Source: an uncultured Clostridia bacterium
GTDB lineage: Bacteria; Bacillota; Clostridia; Oscillospirales; Oscillospiraceae
Assembly: GCA_937892865.1 (NCBI GenBank)
Contig: CALBJG010000167.1
Span: 1 to 13,038 of the forward strand
Reading direction: 5' to 3'
DNA length: 13,038 bases
Below the pieces are notes generated by a model that was not told the DNA's origin, ran no database searches, and saw nothing but the letters and a program-made list of their open reading frames with translations. The position numbers and the translations under genes are program-made. Of this stretch, positions 12,721-13,038 are shown piece after piece (positions within the stretch are counted from its first letter, which is position 1; each line of letters opens with the position of its first letter).

Positions 12721-13038
12721 CTTTCTGCCCTGCTTGAGAACGATAACAAGCTGATAGAGATTCGGCTCCTCTGCCGACCACTGCTTTGCCTTCTCCTCAA
12801 CGTGGCTGATATTCAGAACGGTTTTGCCTGATTTTGCGGTGATTTTTTCGCTCGCAATCTTTTTCTGCTTGCCGTTTACAATAAGAATTGCTTCAACAGT
12901 GCAATCCTCTGCATCTTTATAATAGTTGTTAAGAGTAACCTCAAGGTCGAGAGTGCCGTTTTCATAAGTGTCATCGAGCGAGGTATTCGCAAAGAAATCT
13001 CTTACGCAAAGCTGTTCCTCGGCATAAACGAAAACCTC
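12721..13038 (-). CDS. Glycoside hydrolase family 2 (beta-galactosidase) fragment
   Basis: 106 codons open to the window edge, in the same frame as addA and with no stop between. The product is a beta-sandwich domain of LacZ-type enzymes: 'VFVYAEEQLCVRDFFANTS', 'GTLDLEVTLNNYYKD', and the hallmark 'WSAEEPNLYQLVIVL', which aligns with the 'WSAEIPNLYRAVVEL' of E. coli LacZ domain 2. The sugar-binding domain lies off the right edge, and the catalytic barrel that should follow is replaced by AddA. Codon use differs from the neighbours: Glu is GAG eight times and GAA four times, whereas the other genes prefer GAA. It belongs to another gene, or another genome, than addA. Confidence 0.85.

Noticed and set aside
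10585..13038. A true GH2-AddA fusion enzyme
   Set aside because: Both proteins are cut inside essential domains (no GH2 catalytic barrel, no AddA Walker A), so a working fusion is not credible.

Overview
The window looks like chromosome from a low-to-mid-GC, endospore-forming Clostridia-type Firmicute, most likely in the Oscillospirales/Ruminococcaceae. The signs are a T-box leader in front of pheST, an IreB-family protein, a spoVAD-spoVAE pair, a GerMN lipoprotein, an EndoA-type MazF and strong GGAGG ribosome sites. The taxon is inferred from gene content and style, not from a database match.

Layout: (1) 1-2021, plus strand: the tail of an OmpR/WalR-like response regulator, its sensor histidine kinase, and a GerMN lipoprotein. 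All overlap and form one envelope-sensing operon. (2) 2018-4375, minus strand: nnrD, a YdcC-like lipoprotein that probably starts at ATT, a mazF toxin without a visible antitoxin, and an unrecognised 127-aa protein whose ribosome site is buried in a perfect hairpin. A strong sigma-A-type promoter at 4400-4428 drives this operon. (3) 4446-8213, plus strand: a divergent promoter, a T-box riboswitch, and pheS-pheT (both subunits of phenylalanyl-tRNA synthetase). (4) 8241-8957, plus strand: a clear promoter, ireB, a perfect 13-bp hairpin without a U-tract, a conserved-looking 96-aa protein, and a long bidirectional terminator. (5) 8957-10582, plus strand: a sigma-G-like promoter, spoVAD, spoVAE (no spoVAC), a 33-residue protein that is 85% Asn+Gln, and a terminator. 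(6) 10585-13038, minus strand: the C-terminal part of the AddA helicase-nuclease. At about 12720 it runs without a stop into 106 codons of a glycoside hydrolase family 2 (beta-galactosidase) domain. Neither half is complete, so this is either a chimeric assembly join or a genuine gene-wrecking recombination.

Most of the window is core housekeeping and sporulation genes. The parts most worth a second look are the tiny Asn/Gln-rich gene at the end of the spoVA operon, the AddA/GH2 junction, the stripped-down mazF locus (alr and antitoxin apparently lost) with its hairpin-masked downstream gene, and the in-frame ATT start.
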